NCBI GenBank assembly: GCA_017656305.1
Contig: JACDOG010000004.1
Coordinates: 124,001-188,000, forward strand
Reading direction: 5' to 3'
DNA: 64,000 nucleotides
Source of the DNA: Thermoanaerobacteraceae bacterium
GTDB lineage: Bacteria; Bacillota; JADQBR01
Shown here: one piece after another, positions 12,283 through 21,074 of the stretch
How the letters are laid out: every line of letters starts with the position of its first letter
Position numbering within the stretch: the stretch's first letter is position 1
Made by a program: the position numbers and the translations under genes
The notes under the pieces: generated by a model
Told to the model about the DNA's origin: nothing
The model's input: the letters and a program-made list of their open reading frames with translations, nothing else
The model's database searches: none

Positions 12283-12756
12283 TTACTCTCCCCCGTCCCT
12301 CTCCCGAAATTTCTCCATGGTGATTCCTGCCTGGGCAAACATTTCCTCGGACAGCCTGTCAGGGTAGTCACTGAGAATCACCACCCGCTCCACACCGGCA
12401 CTGATGAGCATCTTGGCACAGACAACGCAGGGCTGGTGGGTCACATAAAAGGTGGCCCCCTTAATACTGGTACCGTACAGGGCTGCCTGAATAATACTGT
12501 TCTGCTCCGCGTGCAGCCCCCTGCAGAGTTCATGCCGCTGCCCCGGAGGTACGTTCATGTTTTTCCTGATACAGCCGGTGTCAGCACAATGGGGCAGGCC
12601 TGGCGGCGCCCCATTATAGCCCGTACTCAATATTCGTTTATCCTTAACGGCTACCGCACCTACCTGGCGCCGCAGGCAGGTGGACCTGGTAGCTACCAGT
12701 TTGGCAATCTCCATGAAATATGTATCCCAGTCGGGTCGGGCACTTTTTCCTTTCAA
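12283..12756 (-). CDS. comEB: dCMP deaminase (ComEB family)
   Basis: A zinc-dependent cytidine/deoxycytidylate deaminase. The zinc site is HAE (about residues 82-84) and PCVVC (about 109-113). The protein is about 157 residues, as usual for ComEB-type dCMP deaminases, which convert dCMP to dUMP for thymidylate synthesis. There are two adjacent TTG codons (12759 and 12756); the second has better spacing from AGAGG. It sits between upp and the MazG-like gene in a probable operon. Confidence 0.92.
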   Translation of the reverse strand: MKGKSARPDWDTYFMEIAKLVATRSTCLRRQVGAVAVKDKRILSTGYNGAPPGLPHCADTGCIRKNMNVPPGQRHELCRGLHAEQNSIIQAALYGTSIKGATFYVTHQPCVVCAKMLISAGVERVVILSDYPDRLSEEMFAQAGITMEKFRERDGGE

Positions 12757-12776
12757 CAAAATCCTCTCCCGGTATC

Positions 12777-13406
12777 TTACTTAGTGCCGAACAACCGGTC
12801 GCCGGCGTCGCCTAATCCCGGTACAATGTACCCGTGGTCATTTAACCTCTCATCCACGGCAGCAGTGTAAATGTCCACGTCGGCATGGTCTTCCTGAACC
12901 TTTTTAATCCCTTCCGGAGCAGCAATGAGGCAGACCAGCTTTATTTTTTTCGCACCCCGGTCCTTCAAAAACTGGATGGCTGCCGATGCCGAACCGCCGG
13001 TTGCCAGCATGGGGTCAATAACTATCAAATCTCTTTCCGAAACGTCGGTAGGCAGCTTGCAGTAGTATTCCACCGGCTGCAGGGTCTCCGGGTCGCGGTA
13101 CAGCCCGATATGCCCGACTTTTGCCGCCGGAATCAGGCGCAACATGCCGTTAACCATACCCAGCCCGGCACGCAAGATGGGTACAATAGCCACTTTCCGC
13201 CCGGAAATCTTCTTGGCCTTGGCCAGCCCTACCGGCGTCTTAACCTCTACTTCCTGCAGCGGAAAATCTCTGGTAACTTCATAGGCCATCAACATGGCCA
13301 CCTCTTCCACCAGCTCCCGGAATTCCTTGGAGCCGGTGTTTTCATCACGAATTAGGGTCACCTTATGCTGAATCAACGGGTGGTCCAGTATATGAACTTC
13401 GGACAT
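12777..13406 (-). CDS. upp: Uracil phosphoribosyltransferase
   Basis: Salvages uracil with PRPP to give UMP. It has 209 residues and starts [18 protein letters not shown]. The PRPP-binding segment [14 protein letters not shown] is intact, and the C-terminal uracil-binding [17 protein letters not shown] is the standard ending. It follows glyA as in B. subtilis and heads the comEB-MazG-wecB series. Confidence 0.98.
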   Translation of the reverse strand: MSEVHILDHPLIQHKVTLIRDENTGSKEFRELVEEVAMLMAYEVTRDFPLQEVEVKTPVGLAKAKKISGRKVAIVPILRAGLGMVNGMLRLIPAAKVGHIGLYRDPETLQPVEYYCKLPTDVSERDLIVIDPMLATGGSASAAIQFLKDRGAKKIKLVCLIAAPEGIKKVQEDHADVDIYTAAVDERLNDHGYIVPGLGDAGDRLFGTK

Positions 13407-13566
13407 TATTATCTCACTCCCAAATTAACGTTTGTCTGGTCAATGTAAGGAATACTCAAAACATTTAATTTCAAGTGAGTCAGAAAGAAGTTGGAAATAC
13501 CCAAATTTTTTAGGCTTCTGGATTTACCCCATTCTTATTCTGACCTTACTTTTGCGTCCGGTAATA

Positions 13567-14817
13567 CTACAACTCCGGATAAAGGGGAAACTTCTCGCAT
13601 AATTCCTGCACTATTTCCTTAGCCTGGGACCTGGCCCTGTCATCCTCCGGATTTGTCAGTACCAGGAATATGGCTTCCGCTATCTGCTCCATGGCGGCTT
13701 CATCCAACCCGCGGGTAGTAACCGCAGGCGTACCGATACGGATGCCGCTGGTAACCGTGGGTTTTTCCGGATCAAAGGGAATGGCATTCTTATTAACGGT
13801 AATACCTATGTCCTCCAGCAGGCTCTCCGCGGCCTTGCCAGTCAGGTTTTGCTGCCTCAGGTCTACCAACATCATATGATTATCCGTACCACCCGATACC
13901 AGGCGAAATCCTCTATCCTTAAGTGCCGCGGCCAGAGCTTTGGCATTTTTGACAATACGACGCTGGTAGGCTTTAAAATCGTCAGTCAAAGCCTCTTTGA
14001 AAGATACTGCCTTGGCGGCAATCACATGCATCAGCGGCCCGCCCTGAGTACCGGGGAAAATGGCCTTATCAATGGCCTGGGCATATTGTTCCTTACAGAG
14101 AATCATGCCTCCCCTGGGTCCGCGCAAAGTTTTGTGCGTGGTAGTTGTCACAAAATCCGCCACGGGCACAGGAGACGGGTGTTCCCCGGCAGCCACCAGG
14201 CCGGCAATGTGCGCCATATCCACCATTAATTTGGCGCCCACCGCCCGGGCTATTTCATGAAAGCGCCGGAAATCAATAATTCTGGGATAAGCGCTGGCAC
14301 CCGCTACAATAAGCGCCGGTTTATGCTTTTCCGCCAGCGCATACACTTCTTCATAGTCAATCTGTTCATCTTCCTTACTGACACCATAGGATACAAAGGA
14401 ATAGTATTTTCCCGAAAGGTTGACCGGACTACCGTGTGTCAGGTGCCCGCCGTGGGCCAAATCCATGCCCAACACGGTATCCCCGGGTTTCAGCGTGGCA
14501 AAATAAACTGCCGTATTGGCTTGAGCACCGGAATGTGGTTGCACGTTTACATGGTCCGCATCAAACAATTTTTTGGCCCTTTCCCGGGCCAGTTCTTCCA
14601 CCACATCAACGTGCTGGCACCCGCCGTAGTAACGTTTTCCCGGGTAGCCTTCCGCGTATTTGTTTGTCAGCACCGTACCCATGGCCTGCAGTACGGCAGG
14701 GCTGACAAAGTTTTCCGATGCAATGAGTTCCAGACTAGTCTTTTGCCTTCTTTCCTCCGCCCCTATGGCTTCGGCAACCTCAGGGTCTATTTTATGTATA
14801 AAACCAAGATGTTCCAT
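13567..14817 (-). CDS. glyA: Serine hydroxymethyltransferase
   Basis: A PLP enzyme that converts serine and tetrahydrofolate to glycine and 5,10-methylene-THF. It has 416 residues. The PLP lysine lies in [15 protein letters not shown], and the N-terminal [19 protein letters not shown] and [11 protein letters not shown] signatures are clear. The ATG has GAGAGGAG upstream. It lies between ywlG and upp, the Bacillus order. Confidence 0.98.
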   Translation of the reverse strand: MEHLGFIHKIDPEVAEAIGAEERRQKTSLELIASENFVSPAVLQAMGTVLTNKYAEGYPGKRYYGGCQHVDVVEELARERAKKLFDADHVNVQPHSGAQANTAVYFATLKPGDTVLGMDLAHGGHLTHGSPVNLSGKYYSFVSYGVSKEDEQIDYEEVYALAEKHKPALIVAGASAYPRIIDFRRFHEIARAVGAKLMVDMAHIAGLVAAGEHPSPVPVADFVTTTTHKTLRGPRGGMILCKEQYAQAIDKAIFPGTQGGPLMHVIAAKAVSFKEALTDDFKAYQRRIVKNAKALAAALKDRGFRLVSGGTDNHMMLVDLRQQNLTGKAAESLLEDIGITVNKNAIPFDPEKPTVTSGIRIGTPAVTTRGLDEAAMEQIAEAIFLVLTNPEDDRARSQAKEIVQELCEKFPLYPEL

Positions 14818-14862
14818 AATTTTTCTCCTCTCAATAAATGATACCCGCTGCTAGCCATCTCT

Positions 14863-15411
14863 TTAGCAATAAACGGCTCTCTCCCCGCCAATCAATTTGG
14901 GCCTGCTGTAGCCCATGGTTAAACTAGCGCTTCCGATACGCTGCACCGGTGGGCGAACCGGCTTTAACACCGGCTGCAGGTGCATGCCGATAAATGTATC
15001 ACCAATGTCCATCCCCAACTGGGCCTGGATCTCTTCCACCAAAACCGGATTGTTAAGTTTCGCATACGCCACGCTGGCTAGGGCACCGCCCGCCCCCGGC
15101 TTCGGCACTGCCTTGACAATATACAGGCCAAACCTTTTTGCCACTTCTTTTTCCACCACCAGTGCCCGGTTCAAGTGCTCGCAGCACTGGAATGCCATAT
15201 GTATCTCATTTTGACTGCAAATTACAGCAATGGACTCAAAGATAGCTTCAGCCACTTCCTCGTTGGAGGCAGTACCGATTTTTTTACCAACCACTTCACT
15301 AGTACTGCACCCGACGACCAAAATCATACCCGGTTCCGGTTGGGCCTGCTCCAGAAGAAACTCCAGACCCTGCGTTACCTGCCTTTTAATTTCTTGTATT
15401 AACAGAGCCAC
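14863..15411 (-). CDS. ywlG: YwlG/TIGR01440 family protein
   Basis: A conserved 182-residue protein of the UPF0340 (YwlG) family. It is recognised by its place between rpiB and glyA and by segments such as GCSTSEVVGKKIG, AFQCCEHLNRALVVE and DIGDTFIGMHLQPV. No signal or membrane segment is seen, so it is cytoplasmic. The biochemical role of the family is unknown; the conserved Cys and His residues suggest a catalytic or metal site, which is inference. Start GTG with AGGGGG close upstream. Confidence 0.85.
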   Translation of the reverse strand: MALLIQEIKRQVTQGLEFLLEQAQPEPGMILVVGCSTSEVVGKKIGTASNEEVAEAIFESIAVICSQNEIHMAFQCCEHLNRALVVEKEVAKRFGLYIVKAVPKPGAGGALASVAYAKLNNPVLVEEIQAQLGMDIGDTFIGMHLQPVLKPVRPPVQRIGSASLTMGYSRPKLIGGERAVYC

Positions 15412-15431
15412 AACCCCCTTGGCATCGAAAT

Positions 15432-15881
15432 TTATTTACTATATTTTTCTTCAATGGCTTTAATTTTATCAACACGGCGCTGGTGCCGCCCGCCTGCAAA
15501 GCCTGTGCTCAGCCACGCCTTAACTATTTCCAAAGCCAGGCCCGGACCAATCACCCGCTGTCCCAGGGACAAAATATTGGCATCGTTATGCTCGCGAGAA
15601 GCCTTGGCGGAAAATACGTCGTGGCACAGGGCAGCCCTAATTCCCAGAACCTTATTAGCGGCAATGCCAATACCAATACCGGTGCCACAAATGAGAATTC
15701 CCCGGTCATACTGCCCCCCGGCAACCGCCTCGGCAACTTTCAAGGCAAAATCAGGATAATCTACCGACTCTTCGCAGTCCGTGCCAAAATCCTTGTATTC
15801 CATACCCAGTTCATCCAGAAAAGCCTTGATAGTTTCTTTCAATTGATAACCACCGTGGTCGCTTCCCAAGGCAATTTTCAT
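15432..15881 (-). CDS. rpiB: Ribose-5-phosphate isomerase B
   Basis: Interconverts ribose 5-phosphate and ribulose 5-phosphate (or allose/galactose phosphates in relatives). It has 149 residues. The signatures [25 protein letters not shown] with the catalytic Cys, and [13 protein letters not shown] are all present. The ATG at 15881 is preferred because AGG lies 6 nt upstream. The upstream in-frame ATG at 15902 would add seven residues not found in the family. Confidence 0.95.
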   Translation of the reverse strand: MKIALGSDHGGYQLKETIKAFLDELGMEYKDFGTDCEESVDYPDFALKVAEAVAGGQYDRGILICGTGIGIGIAANKVLGIRAALCHDVFSAKASREHNDANILSLGQRVIGPGLALEIVKAWLSTGFAGGRHQRRVDKIKAIEEKYSK

Positions 15882-15971
15882 CTTCAACCTACCCCCATTC
15901 ACGCGTTTCTTCTATGGTAAGGTTTATCCGATTGCGCAGCAACACCTCTTTGAATTTCTACACAAATTGCC

Positions 15972-16442
15972 TCATTCCCTTTTTTGGCCATTTTCCTGTT
16001 TCATCAATTTTTCTAATGCCCTGGCTACCAGTTCTTCTAACCGGTCGGCACATCGGCGGTAAACGTCCTCGGAGCCACCGATGGGATCAGCAATATCCCC
16101 TTCCAAGCCAACAAACTCCGCCAGTGTAAAAAGCTTGTCCCCGGGTATTGCCTCCTGCAGCGCAGCCTTGTGGCTCTCGGTCATAGTCAGCACAACGTCC
16201 GCTTCCTGCCAGTGCTCTTCTTTCAGCATTCGGGACCGGTGACTTCTGAGATCGATACCCCGTTCTTCCATTACTGCAACCGCCTGCGGGCTTGCCGGCA
16301 GGCCGTCTACCGCTGCGACACCAGCGGAAGCCACCGTAAGCTTGTCCCCCCAACCTTTTTCGGCAATAATTTTTTCGGCCACGGCTTCAGCCATGCTGCT
16401 GCGGCAAGTATTTCCCGTACAGACAAAGAGAACTTTCAGCAC
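15972..16442 (-). CDS. ywlE: Low-molecular-weight phosphatase, probably protein-arginine phosphatase
   Basis: An LMW-PTP-fold phosphatase of 156 residues. The P-loop is CTGNTCRS near the N-terminus and the general acid Asp lies in DPIGGS. The Thr in the P-loop is what distinguishes YwlE-type protein-arginine phosphatases from tyrosine phosphatases, which have a larger aliphatic residue. That residue and the ywl context favour arginine phosphatase. Start GTG at 16442 with GGGAGG upstream. Confidence 0.85.
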   Translation of the reverse strand: MLKVLFVCTGNTCRSSMAEAVAEKIIAEKGWGDKLTVASAGVAAVDGLPASPQAVAVMEERGIDLRSHRSRMLKEEHWQEADVVLTMTESHKAALQEAIPGDKLFTLAEFVGLEGDIADPIGGSEDVYRRCADRLEELVARALEKLMKQENGQKRE

Positions 16443-16499
16443 AATCACCTCCCGTGTACAGCACTGCCAAAATCAAGCATTCATTTCACCTATCTCAAT

Positions 16500-17081
16500 T
16501 TATGTAACAAGCAATTTAATACCGATAACCAGCAGTACAACCCCCCCAAGGGCCTGGGCCTTGGTGCCAAACCAGGAGCCCAACTGGCGCCCGAAGATAA
16601 ATCCGGCGCCGGTCATGATGCCTGCCACGGCACCCATTACCAACACAGTTGTAATCAGATTGGCCTTAAAGGTGCCCAAACTGAAGCCAACACTCAGTGC
16701 GTCCATGCTGACACTGCCGGCCAGTACCGACATAGCCCAAAAACCCGTGGCAACCTTGAGGTCGGCAGGACCATCACCGGGTTCCTCTCCCAGCCAGCCC
16801 AGTTGGACCAGCTGCGGCTTAACACTCTCCCACAGCATTTGCGCGCCAATAATGATGACAATAAGCGCTCCGATAACAGTAGCCACATTTCCCACTACCC
16901 GGCCCAGAAAAGCACCCAGCAGTAAGCCGGTAAGCGGCATAAATACGTGAAACAAGCTGACCACAGCTGATATCTCAAAAATGCGCCGCCACCGCACCCC
17001 GGCTGTTCCAATACCTAACGCCATGGAAAAAGCATCGGTGCCCAGGGCAATGGATAAGGCCATTAATGTAAAAAAACTCAT
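16500..17081 (-). CDS. mntP: Manganese efflux pump MntP
   Basis: A 193-residue inner-membrane protein of about six helices. It starts with the family motif SIALGTDAFSMALGIG and has the second Asp motif in VSMDALSVGFSLG. These paired acidic motifs in helices 1 and 4 define MntP (DUF204), which exports Mn2+. It matches the place of ywlD in Bacillus. No yybP-ykoY riboswitch core was found in the gap upstream. Confidence 0.92.
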   Translation of the reverse strand: MSFFTLMALSIALGTDAFSMALGIGTAGVRWRRIFEISAVVSLFHVFMPLTGLLLGAFLGRVVGNVATVIGALIVIIIGAQMLWESVKPQLVQLGWLGEEPGDGPADLKVATGFWAMSVLAGSVSMDALSVGFSLGTFKANLITTVLVMGAVAGIMTGAGFIFGRQLGSWFGTKAQALGGVVLLVIGIKLLVT

Positions 17082-17489
17082 ATCCGTCCCCCTCTGTCCA
17101 AAAACACTTAAAGAGCCTGTTTGGAAAAGTATATTTTGATCTTAAAATATAAATAAGAAATGCACCATCGCTGATTAAAGTATATGTTAAGCCAAACATT
17201 ACCAAAACCAAGCAAAACAAATCCAATTGTACTGTTCGTGTCAATTTTGATACACCTTAGCATAATCAACATATTTTCCGAAAACAATTTTAAGATAGCT
17301 TTTTCCAGAGGGGTAATATCAGTAAAATTAGTCCCGAATTTTACCAGATAAGTTTTTGGGACTTAAAAAACAACTTTTATTGAAAATGAATTGATTATTA
17401 ACGAGTCTAAGGTTATTTCTTCGTTAAATTTCTTGGCTTATCGAACAAGCTCTTAAACAAAAACGCACCATTTTAGTTTACCCGAATAG
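17082..17489. other. Gene-free AT-rich gap
   Basis: About 400 bases without a supportable gene. The only structure noted is an 8-bp stem with one G-T pair (17331-17338 with 17355-17362), which might be a weak terminator for the ZIP gene on the minus strand but lies far from its stop. No riboswitch consensus was recognised upstream of mntP. Confidence 0.4.
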
Positions 17490-17527
17490 TGAAGTCCATA
17501 GTCAGGAACCAGAAGTCAGAATAGTTG
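17490..17527. repeat. Degenerate 7-bp repeat run
   Basis: Five consecutive heptamers of the AGTCAGG/AGTCAGA type lie just downstream of the ZIP gene. It is a half-element of the same family seen at 18.4 and 40.1 kb. Confidence 0.55.
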
Positions 17528-17557
17528 GGATTAATTTGCTACTTTCTAGCACCTCCC

Positions 17558-18283
17558 TTAATGCCACATCGTTAACAAAATGCTAATGTTAAAACCAACA
17601 AAAATCCCCAGTAACGAGTAATTGGGATGTCTTGTCCGTGACTCCGGGATTAATTCAAAGCGCACAATATACACCATGGCTCCGGCTGCCACTGCCAGCA
17701 GCAGGGCAATCAAGCCCGGCGATATCTTTAACAGCATCATGCCCAGCAAAGCGCCTGCAGGCGTAAACAAGCTTACCAGGCCGTTGATAGCAACAATTTT
17801 TCTGCTGCTCAAGCCGCCCATAAGCAATGGCACCGCCGTGGCCATACCCTCGGGGATATTGTGCAGGGCTATGGCTATCACCAGCACCAAGCCTAAATGG
17901 TGTGCCACCGCGTACCCGGCAGTGATGGCAATGCCTTCAGGCAGGTCATGCAGGGCGATGCCAACGGCTATCAGGTAACCCATGTTTATCATGTAAAACT
18001 TATTTCTTTCCTGAGGCGATGCAGGCATAAAAAAAGAGAAAAGACGGTCCAGGCAAAACAAAAATATCACCCCGGTACAAAAACCTTCGGCAGTAGCCAA
18101 AACACCGCCCAAACGCCAGGCAGAGGGAAGCAGGTCAAACAACACCACTCCACCCATAATACCCCCGGCTCCACCCAGCAGCACAGCCAGTGAACGCTCA
18201 CTCCATCGGGGCCGGGCGACCACCATCAAACCGCCAAAGGTTGTAGCAAGACCGGCTAACAGGCTAAGTACCAGTATATACAT
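17558..18283 (-). CDS. ZIP family metal transporter
   Basis: A membrane protein of about 241 residues with eight hydrophobic segments. The metal-binding motifs of the ZIP family are present: HDLPEG in helix 4 and HNIPEG in helix 5. ZIP proteins import Zn2+ and other divalent metals; the metal cannot be told here. The ATG at 18283 is used because GGGGAAAG lies just upstream. The neighbour mntP is also a divalent-metal carrier, but the 476-bp gap argues against one operon. Confidence 0.9.
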   Translation of the reverse strand: MYILVLSLLAGLATTFGGLMVVARPRWSERSLAVLLGGAGGIMGGVVLFDLLPSAWRLGGVLATAEGFCTGVIFLFCLDRLFSFFMPASPQERNKFYMINMGYLIAVGIALHDLPEGIAITAGYAVAHHLGLVLVIAIALHNIPEGMATAVPLLMGGLSSRKIVAINGLVSLFTPAGALLGMMLLKISPGLIALLLAVAAGAMVYIVRFELIPESRTRHPNYSLLGIFVGFNISILLTMWH

Positions 18284-18354
18284 AACTTTCCCCGTTTCCT
18301 TCCACAACTAAAACCTTGCTACTAACGTATTCTTTCCGCCTGGAATATATAACT

Positions 18355-18437
18355 ATCAGTAGTTAGGAGTTAGAAGCCAGGAAGTAAAATAAATAACACC
18401 CATTCTGAATTCTGAATCATGAATCCTGATTTCTACT
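18355..18437. repeat. Large imperfect inverted repeat of degenerate heptamers
   Basis: The left half is a run of 7-mers such as AGTTAGG, AGTTAGA and AGCCAGG. The right half is ATTCTGA twice, then ATCATGA and ATCCTGA. The two halves are roughly reverse-complementary, so the element could fold into a long imperfect hairpin. It fills the gap between the Sua5 and ZIP genes. Confidence 0.65.
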
Positions 18438-18442
18438 CCTCC

Positions 18443-19492
18443 TCAAACCGTAATCTTGTGTTTGGCCGCCTTTTCCAACCGGTTCATCAGGGCCAGTCCC
18501 ACACCGCTGCGCTCAAAAGATTCGCTTAAGATCACGTCCGCTTCCTGGCGGTCACATTCCCGCAGGGCACCGTACAGTTTGTTTGCCGCCACTTCCGGCA
18601 TACTCCTGGGGCCCAATGAAATCAATACTTCCGGATTTAACTCCTGCCTGTACCGGAATACGTGTTCTTCAGTAGACAATACGGCCACCCGCAGTCCCTC
18701 CCGGCAGTACCGGTGATACAGTTCCGCAATTTTCCGTGCAATATCTTCCGGTGCACCTTCAACCAAGATCAAGTCGCCATCAGGTGCATAATGAGTGTAT
18801 TTCATGCCCGGAGCCTTAGGAGACTGATCCCCACTCAAGGCAGCATCCACTTCTACTCTGCCCAGTACCGCCCGCAACTGCTCCAGCGTTACTCCCCCCG
18901 GGCGTAAAACGGTAGGAAATTCACCGGTCAAATCAACAACGGTGGATTCCACTCCCACGTCACAGGGCCCGGCATCCAGAACAGCATCAATTTTCCCTGC
19001 CAAATCCTTCAACACGTGACTGCCGGTGGTGGGGCTGGGTTTACCGGAACGATTGGCGCTGGGAGCGGCAATGGGTACGTTTGCCACCCGAATTAAGCCC
19101 TTGGCCACCGGGTGGCTGGGCATCCTGACGGCCACCGTGGGCAGTCCTGCCGAGACAATTTGAGGCACCCGCGGGTGCCGGGGCAGTACTAAAGTAAGCG
19201 GGCCGGGCCAGAACTCTTTCATCAATTCCTTTGCCCCCACCGGAAGGTAGTTAATAAGCATCCTGACTTCTCTAACCCGGGCAATATGTACTATTAAGGG
19301 GTTGTCGGCAGGACGCCCCTTGGCAGTAAAAATCTTGGCCACGGCCTTTTCGTCCAGAGCATTGGCACCCAGTCCATAGACTGTTTCCGTAGGAAAAGCC
19401 ACCAGCCCTCCTCGCCTGATTATTTCTGCCGCTTCGTTCAGTTTGTTTATTTCCGGAATGTCAGGAAGAACTTTTAACAGTTTTGTATTCAC
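18443..19492 (-). CDS. ywlC: L-threonylcarbamoyladenylate synthase (Sua5 type)
   Basis: Makes threonylcarbamoyl-AMP for the universal t6A37 modification of tRNA. The 349-residue length and two domains mark the Sua5 form. The YrdC domain (about 18-205) has GGLVAFPTETVYGLGANA, KGRPADNPLIVH and APSANRSGKPSPT. The C-terminal Sua5 domain starts near SPKAPGMKYTHYAPDG, the linker that closes the active site. Start GTG with GGAG upstream. Confidence 0.96.
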   Translation of the reverse strand: MNTKLLKVLPDIPEINKLNEAAEIIRRGGLVAFPTETVYGLGANALDEKAVAKIFTAKGRPADNPLIVHIARVREVRMLINYLPVGAKELMKEFWPGPLTLVLPRHPRVPQIVSAGLPTVAVRMPSHPVAKGLIRVANVPIAAPSANRSGKPSPTTGSHVLKDLAGKIDAVLDAGPCDVGVESTVVDLTGEFPTVLRPGGVTLEQLRAVLGRVEVDAALSGDQSPKAPGMKYTHYAPDGDLILVEGAPEDIARKIAELYHRYCREGLRVAVLSTEEHVFRYRQELNPEVLISLGPRSMPEVAANKLYGALRECDRQEADVILSESFERSGVGLALMNRLEKAAKHKITV

Positions 19493-19564
19493 CAGCTATC
19501 ACTCCAAACCCTAGCATAAATTCAACAAAGCTAAAGAAGAAGCTGGTAGAAAACACCAGCTCCC

Positions 19565-19867
19565 TTAAAATCTATGAAATTGCTCCACGTCCAGTACAAA
19601 TACCGTTGCCCCGCACAACTCGATGGTTTCTTTCCCCTGCTGTGCACGGGCCAGCCTTTCAATTTGCCGCATTTCACAGTTGGATTTAATAGTATCCAGT
19701 AATTGGTCCACCTGCTCATCATCCACACCGATAATGATGGTACTGTTTCCCCGGCGCAAGAAACCGCCGGTAGTGGCAAATTTTGTTGCCCGGAAACCCC
19801 TTTCGGCAAGCTTCTCCAGTAAGTTTTCCGCATCAGTATCCTGAACAATGGAAACCACCAGTTTCAT
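19565..19867 (-). CDS. darA: PII-like cyclic-di-AMP receptor (DarA/PstA family)
   Basis: A 100-residue PII-like protein. The starting strand KLVVSIVQDTDAENLLEKL, the FRATKFATTGGFLRRGN loop with its ligand-contacting residues, and the TIIIGVDD strand match the DarA/PstA family (DUF970), trimers that bind cyclic-di-AMP. The downstream partner of DarA is not known. It is slightly shorter than the Bacillus protein (about 109). It stands apart from both neighbours by gaps of 70-110 bp. Confidence 0.9.
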   Translation of the reverse strand: MKLVVSIVQDTDAENLLEKLAERGFRATKFATTGGFLRRGNSTIIIGVDDEQVDQLLDTIKSNCEMRQIERLARAQQGKETIELCGATVFVLDVEQFHRF

Positions 19868-19976
19868 AACTCAACCTACTCCCCCGTCATTCAATAATTC
19901 CTCATATTATTTCCTGTCCAGCAACATAAATCCTGCTAACAATATAAAAATTCCACATTTTTTAAGGCAGGAGGTT

Positions 19977-20492
19977 TCAGTAAATAATTATTCCAATAAT
20001 ACCCGAAAGTATTATTAACGCCATGGGGTGCCAGCGGCTGCTGGCACTTAGCAGCAGTACCGTCAGGGCAATTATGGTCCCTTTGGCACTTGAGGCCGCA
20101 TTAGCAAAAATAAAGACAGCCGCCGCAAAAATAAGGGCAATGACCATGGGCTTGATACCGGCAAGTACCGCCTGCACCGGCGGCCTTTCCTGCAGAACGA
20201 GAAAAAAACGAGCCAGTACGGCTATTGCTACCGCCGTGGGCATGATCAGCCCAAGCGTAGCCACAACCGCACCCGTCAATCCAGCTGTATGATAACCCAC
20301 CAAAGTAGCCAGGTTTATGGCCACCGGGCCCGGTGTCATTTGCGACAGGGCTATGACATCCACCATTTGACCGGCAGACAGCCACCCGTGAAGTGTCACT
20401 ACTTCCCGCTGCATCAGGGGGATCACGGCATATCCTCCGCCGAAAGCAAAAACACCGATTTTGGCAAATGTGACAAACAGCTGCCAGATCAT
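19977..20492 (-). CDS. Chromate-transporter-family half protein (second gene)
   Basis: A 171-residue short-chain CHR family membrane protein. The N-terminal motif FAKIGVFAFGGGYAVIPL and the LSQMTPGPVAINLATLVGY stretch are the family signatures. Short CHR proteins work as pairs of homologues, and the other half is the overlapping upstream gene. CHR members export chromate or related oxyanions in studied cases, but the substrate here is open. The ATG at 20492 has GGGAGGG upstream and a 4-bp overlap with its partner. Confidence 0.88.
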   Translation of the reverse strand: MIWQLFVTFAKIGVFAFGGGYAVIPLMQREVVTLHGWLSAGQMVDVIALSQMTPGPVAINLATLVGYHTAGLTGAVVATLGLIMPTAVAIAVLARFFLVLQERPPVQAVLAGIKPMVIALIFAAAVFIFANAASSAKGTIIALTVLLLSASSRWHPMALIILSGIIGIIIY

Positions 20493-21067
20493 GAGCCTTC
20501 CCTCCCGGCAAACAAGAGATAGCCAAGAATTGCGGAGGTAATTACAGCCGTAGCCGGATGTACATGTAGAAATACCAGTAACAAGACGCCTATACCAAAT
20601 ATGAACCAAGCTCGCATGTTGCGAAGTATCCGGGTCCCCAGCGAGCAGGCAGCATACACCAGCAGGCCTACCACTCCCGCCCGGGCTCCGGCCAGAAAAT
20701 GGCTGACATAAATATTATTCCGAAAGCGGAAAAAATAATTAACCAGCAGCAGTATAATCATAAACGATGGAAGCCCGGCACCCAGCATGGCAGCCAAGGC
20801 CCCGGACAGCCCGTTTATGCGGTAACCGATAACTGCGGCGGTATTGATGGCAATTACGCCGGGAAAAGACTGGGCCAGAGCAATCAAGTCGAGAAATTCG
20901 TTTTTGTCCACCCAGTGTTTTTTCTCCACTATGTAGTGTTGAATCAGCGGCAGCATAGCATAGCCACCGCCGACAGTAAAGGCTCCAATGCGAAAAAAAC
21001 CGGTAAAAAGCCGCCAGGTTATAACCACCGTATTTGCCTGTCCACTGTAATTGCGCATACCAGTCAC
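20489..21067 (-). CDS. Chromate-transporter-family half protein (first gene)
   Basis: A 192-residue CHR family half protein. It shows FFRIGAFTVGGGYAMLPLI and LAQSFPGVIAINTAAVIGY, parallel to the motifs of the next gene. The two genes overlap by 4 bp (ATGA), as expected for a co-translated heterodimer. A GTG at 21067 is used because AGG lies 5 nt before it. Several hydrophobic helices fill the remainder. Confidence 0.88.
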   Translation of the reverse strand: MTGMRNYSGQANTVVITWRLFTGFFRIGAFTVGGGYAMLPLIQHYIVEKKHWVDKNEFLDLIALAQSFPGVIAINTAAVIGYRINGLSGALAAMLGAGLPSFMIILLLVNYFFRFRNNIYVSHFLAGARAGVVGLLVYAACSLGTRILRNMRAWFIFGIGVLLLVFLHVHPATAVITSAILGYLLFAGREGS

Positions 21068-21074
21068 TACTTCC

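Noticed and set aside
17082-17557. A yybP-ykoY manganese riboswitch upstream of mntP
   Set aside because: The conserved GGGGAGTAG and CC-containing loops could not be found in the 476-bp gap on the minus strand.
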